Positions 62,051 through 64,000 of a DNA stretch of 64,000 nucleotides are shown in pieces (the first letter of the stretch is position 1; each line of letters starts with the position of its first letter). The DNA is taken from assembly GCA_024734555.1 (NCBI GenBank), contig JANPWX010000215.1, positions 1,928,929-1,992,928 on the forward strand, given 5' to 3'. The stretch comes from Trochalopteron elliotii. Taxonomy: Eukaryota > Chordata > Aves > Passeriformes > Leiothrichidae. A program made the translations under genes and the position numbers. The notes under the pieces are model-generated. The model was not told where the DNA came from and did not search any database. It worked only from the letters and a program-made list of their open reading frames with translations.

Positions 62051-64000
62051 CTGGGGGACAAAAAAAAAAGGCCAGCAGCAGTCTATCATTCGCTAAATTA
62101 ACTTAAAATGAGCAATCTGGTCCAGATGGGCACACAAATAAATTGGATTCTGTTCTTCAGTATAAACAAGGTAAATAGATTTTTTATTACTTGTCTCCTC
62201 TGCCTCGATTCTAGAAGAGCATACTTAAACCTAAGTTGATTCGATATTCTCATGAAGTGAATACCAGCCTGGGTGGTTCTCACACTTTTGCTTTGTAATA
62301 CATACTTGATCCCACACAAAATCTGAGTAATGGGGGTATATAACACACCTATGGAAAACTGTGCACATGGAGATGCATGTATAGAAATGATCCAGTTTTC
62401 ATCCAGATTTGTGGGAGAAGGGGAAAAACATCCTAACTTAGCCAGTTTTATAAACCACAATTCATCCTTCGAATTGCAGCTATCCATCAAAATATGAAAT
62501 CTGCAGTAAATTACAGTCACAGTGTTGTTTGGTTAGAAAGATCTTCATTTGTTAGCAAATCAGCAACACATCACCCTTTGTGTCGTGGAAGTATAACAAG
62601 ATCTGTGTATTTGTATTCTGTAGGTACTCATTTCATTATAATAAACAGATCCAGGCTGGTATGAATTGCTTAATGAAATATTAGCTAGTATTTAAGTAGC
62701 AGGGTTGCTTTTGTTTTCAATCAAATAATCGTGGGAGCACTGTGTCTGAGATCTGTCTAAACAGCACCTCAATCACAACATGGATAGCTTTGTGAGGTGA
62801 CATGATTTCTTGATCAAATAAGTTAATATTTCTTAAGGGGGAATGAATGAATGACCACATATTCTGGTATCAGTAAGTCTCATGATAAATCTCCATGTTG
62901 GAGCAAATGATGGAAAAAATGAAGGAGAGAGAGATTCAGGTCCAGTTTTTAGAATTATATAGCCTTGCTATCACAACAACCTGCTACAAGGAACTGAGAA
63001 TGTTGCGTCTATGAGTATAAAGGACTTCTGAGGCCTTGATAAACATCTACAATTAAGGCATGAAAGAGCCAGTTCAGTTGTAAACATAAAAAACTCTTAA
63101 AAAAAATTCTAAAAAGGATAACACTTCAAAGCATCTTAATGCCTTTTGTGCTATATGATCTTCACTGTACTACGGCATAAAACCTTTTGTTATGATTCAT
63201 CCATTGAAACACTCTTGAATTTTACATGATCCTGACAGGACAAAATAGGAGTTGTCTACATTATGCACTTCCTAAGATCCATCATGTCAACCCCTTTGTT
63301 TTAATAGCCAACGTCAACAAAATAATGTCTTATCAATATTTGCAAATGAATGCAAGTGTTCAACACAACAAAATATTTGTTAGATATATTGATTAAATAC
63401 CCTGTAATTGAATCACAAAGGCATCAGTTACTGTTAGTAACTACCACAATTCTGAAAGCTAATTCAGTGAGAACTGATCACACTATAAATTAAGCTAAAG
63501 CTCTAAAAGCTCTGCTTTACCGAGTCTCAAATTAGGCTTTATTGCTCAATAGATGTATAGTAATAATTGATTAAAATACTAATCAAAACAGAAACTACAT
63601 AAACTACATTTTTTGTCATTCAAGGTTTACAGTCTTAAAACCTTTTAAATAAGAATCTCTTAAGCTGAATTCCTGAAACCAGGAGGTGTTCCAGTACTAA
63701 ATCAGACCATGACTCCCAGAAGTGTTAACCAAATTCTTTGCAAAAGTGCTAAAGATGAGGGCCATCCATTCAATATTAGATCCTTTTAAACAGTGCCAAA
63801 TATTTTATTCATATGGAATATTTAGGGACAACAGAACTACAAACATCAGTCTTCCTTGGTTCTGAAAACCAGGGAAAATCCTGCAGCTCATGTTTTTAAA
63901 ATAGCTTAAAGTAGTCATACTCATCTGAATTATAAAGTCCTTTGAGATCAAATCAGTCTCAACAGCTATATTTTCCCATATTAAAATACAAATCTGAGCC
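62051..64000 (-). other. THSD7A: intron upstream of exon 1 (partial)
   Basis: The minus-strand acceptor next to exon 1 ends in tgtcccccag after a run of ten T, a strong polypyrimidine tract. The rest is AT-rich with no recognised exon. The preceding THSD7A exon should end with the first base of a split glycine codon (phase 1), and I did not find it up to 64000. A 140-codon open frame at 62098-62520 (-) has no TSP1 signature. No repeat family is recognised. Confidence 0.7.

Noticed and set aside
62098..62520. 140-codon open frame on the minus strand upstream of exon 1
   Set aside because: No cysteine/tryptophan pattern of TSP1, and it does not fit the phase 1 junction needed before exon 1.
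1..64000. A previously undescribed system, tRNA or other RNA gene elsewhere in the window
   Set aside because: Nothing outside the THSD7A exons showed coding conservation, cloverleaf-like structure or gene organisation that I could support by eye.

Overview
The window is vertebrate nuclear DNA and looks like part of a single large gene on the minus strand. Seventeen separate coding exons, all with GT/AG borders, join in frame from about 62.05 kb down to 2.70 kb. Together they give about 891 consecutive residues of a cysteine- and tryptophan-rich thrombospondin type-1 (TSP1) repeat protein. The reading matches THSD7A (thrombospondin type-1 domain-containing 7A) exon by exon, as I remember the human protein. 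The best landmarks are VRVNVGQVGPKK, RPETVRPCLLPC, DCVRSDGKSVDLKYC and YEYKWMAS. The host is most likely a bird. The recognisable interspersed repeats are CR1 LINE fragments, several with the avian-type 3' end (a TTCCAAC...ATTCTATGA tail), overall repeat density is low, and no Alu, B1 or L1 bodies are recognised. A crocodilian or turtle is not excluded.

Layout in the direction of transcription (high to low coordinates): exon 1 (61859-62050); an 8.4 kb intron; exons 2-5 (53239-53473, 50087-50202, 47862-47994, 45820-45923); a 10.4 kb intron with the clearest CR1 copies; exons 6-7 (35194-35388, 32553-32816); an 11.1 kb intron; exon 8 (21264-21442); a 4.6 kb intron; a tight cluster of exons 9-12 (16577-16710, 15799-15952, 14878-15019, 14279-14394); a 5.4 kb intron with a compound pentanucleotide microsatellite; and exons 13-17 (8731-8848, 6776-6921, 6033-6207, 3779-3952, 2699-2794). 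Exon numbers here are local. The signal peptide and first TSP1 repeats lie beyond 64000. The last ectodomain exon(s), transmembrane segment and cytoplasmic tail lie below position 1 or were not recognised in 1-2698.

The exons encode alternating TSP1 modules of two kinds. One is the classical W-x-x-W-x-x-C type (WSAWSSC, WSNWSRC, WGSWSQC, WSAWSEC, WSEWSLC). The other has wider-spaced tryptophans (WQTGPWGQC, WKTHKWRRC, WVTEPWSVC, WQYGQWSAC). This is the known THSD7A pattern: a long type I membrane glycoprotein of podocytes, endothelium and neurons, with C-mannosylation, O-fucosylation and N-glycosylation motifs.

About 96% of the window is intron. It holds CR1 fragments, simple repeats, a striking nested palindrome near 52.65 kb, a short hairpin near 44.55 kb and several small tandem duplications. 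I found no second gene, RNA gene, CRISPR array or novel system. The observations most worth a check are the nested palindrome, the weak acceptor of exon 9, the pentanucleotide microsatellite and a long open read-through after exon 17.
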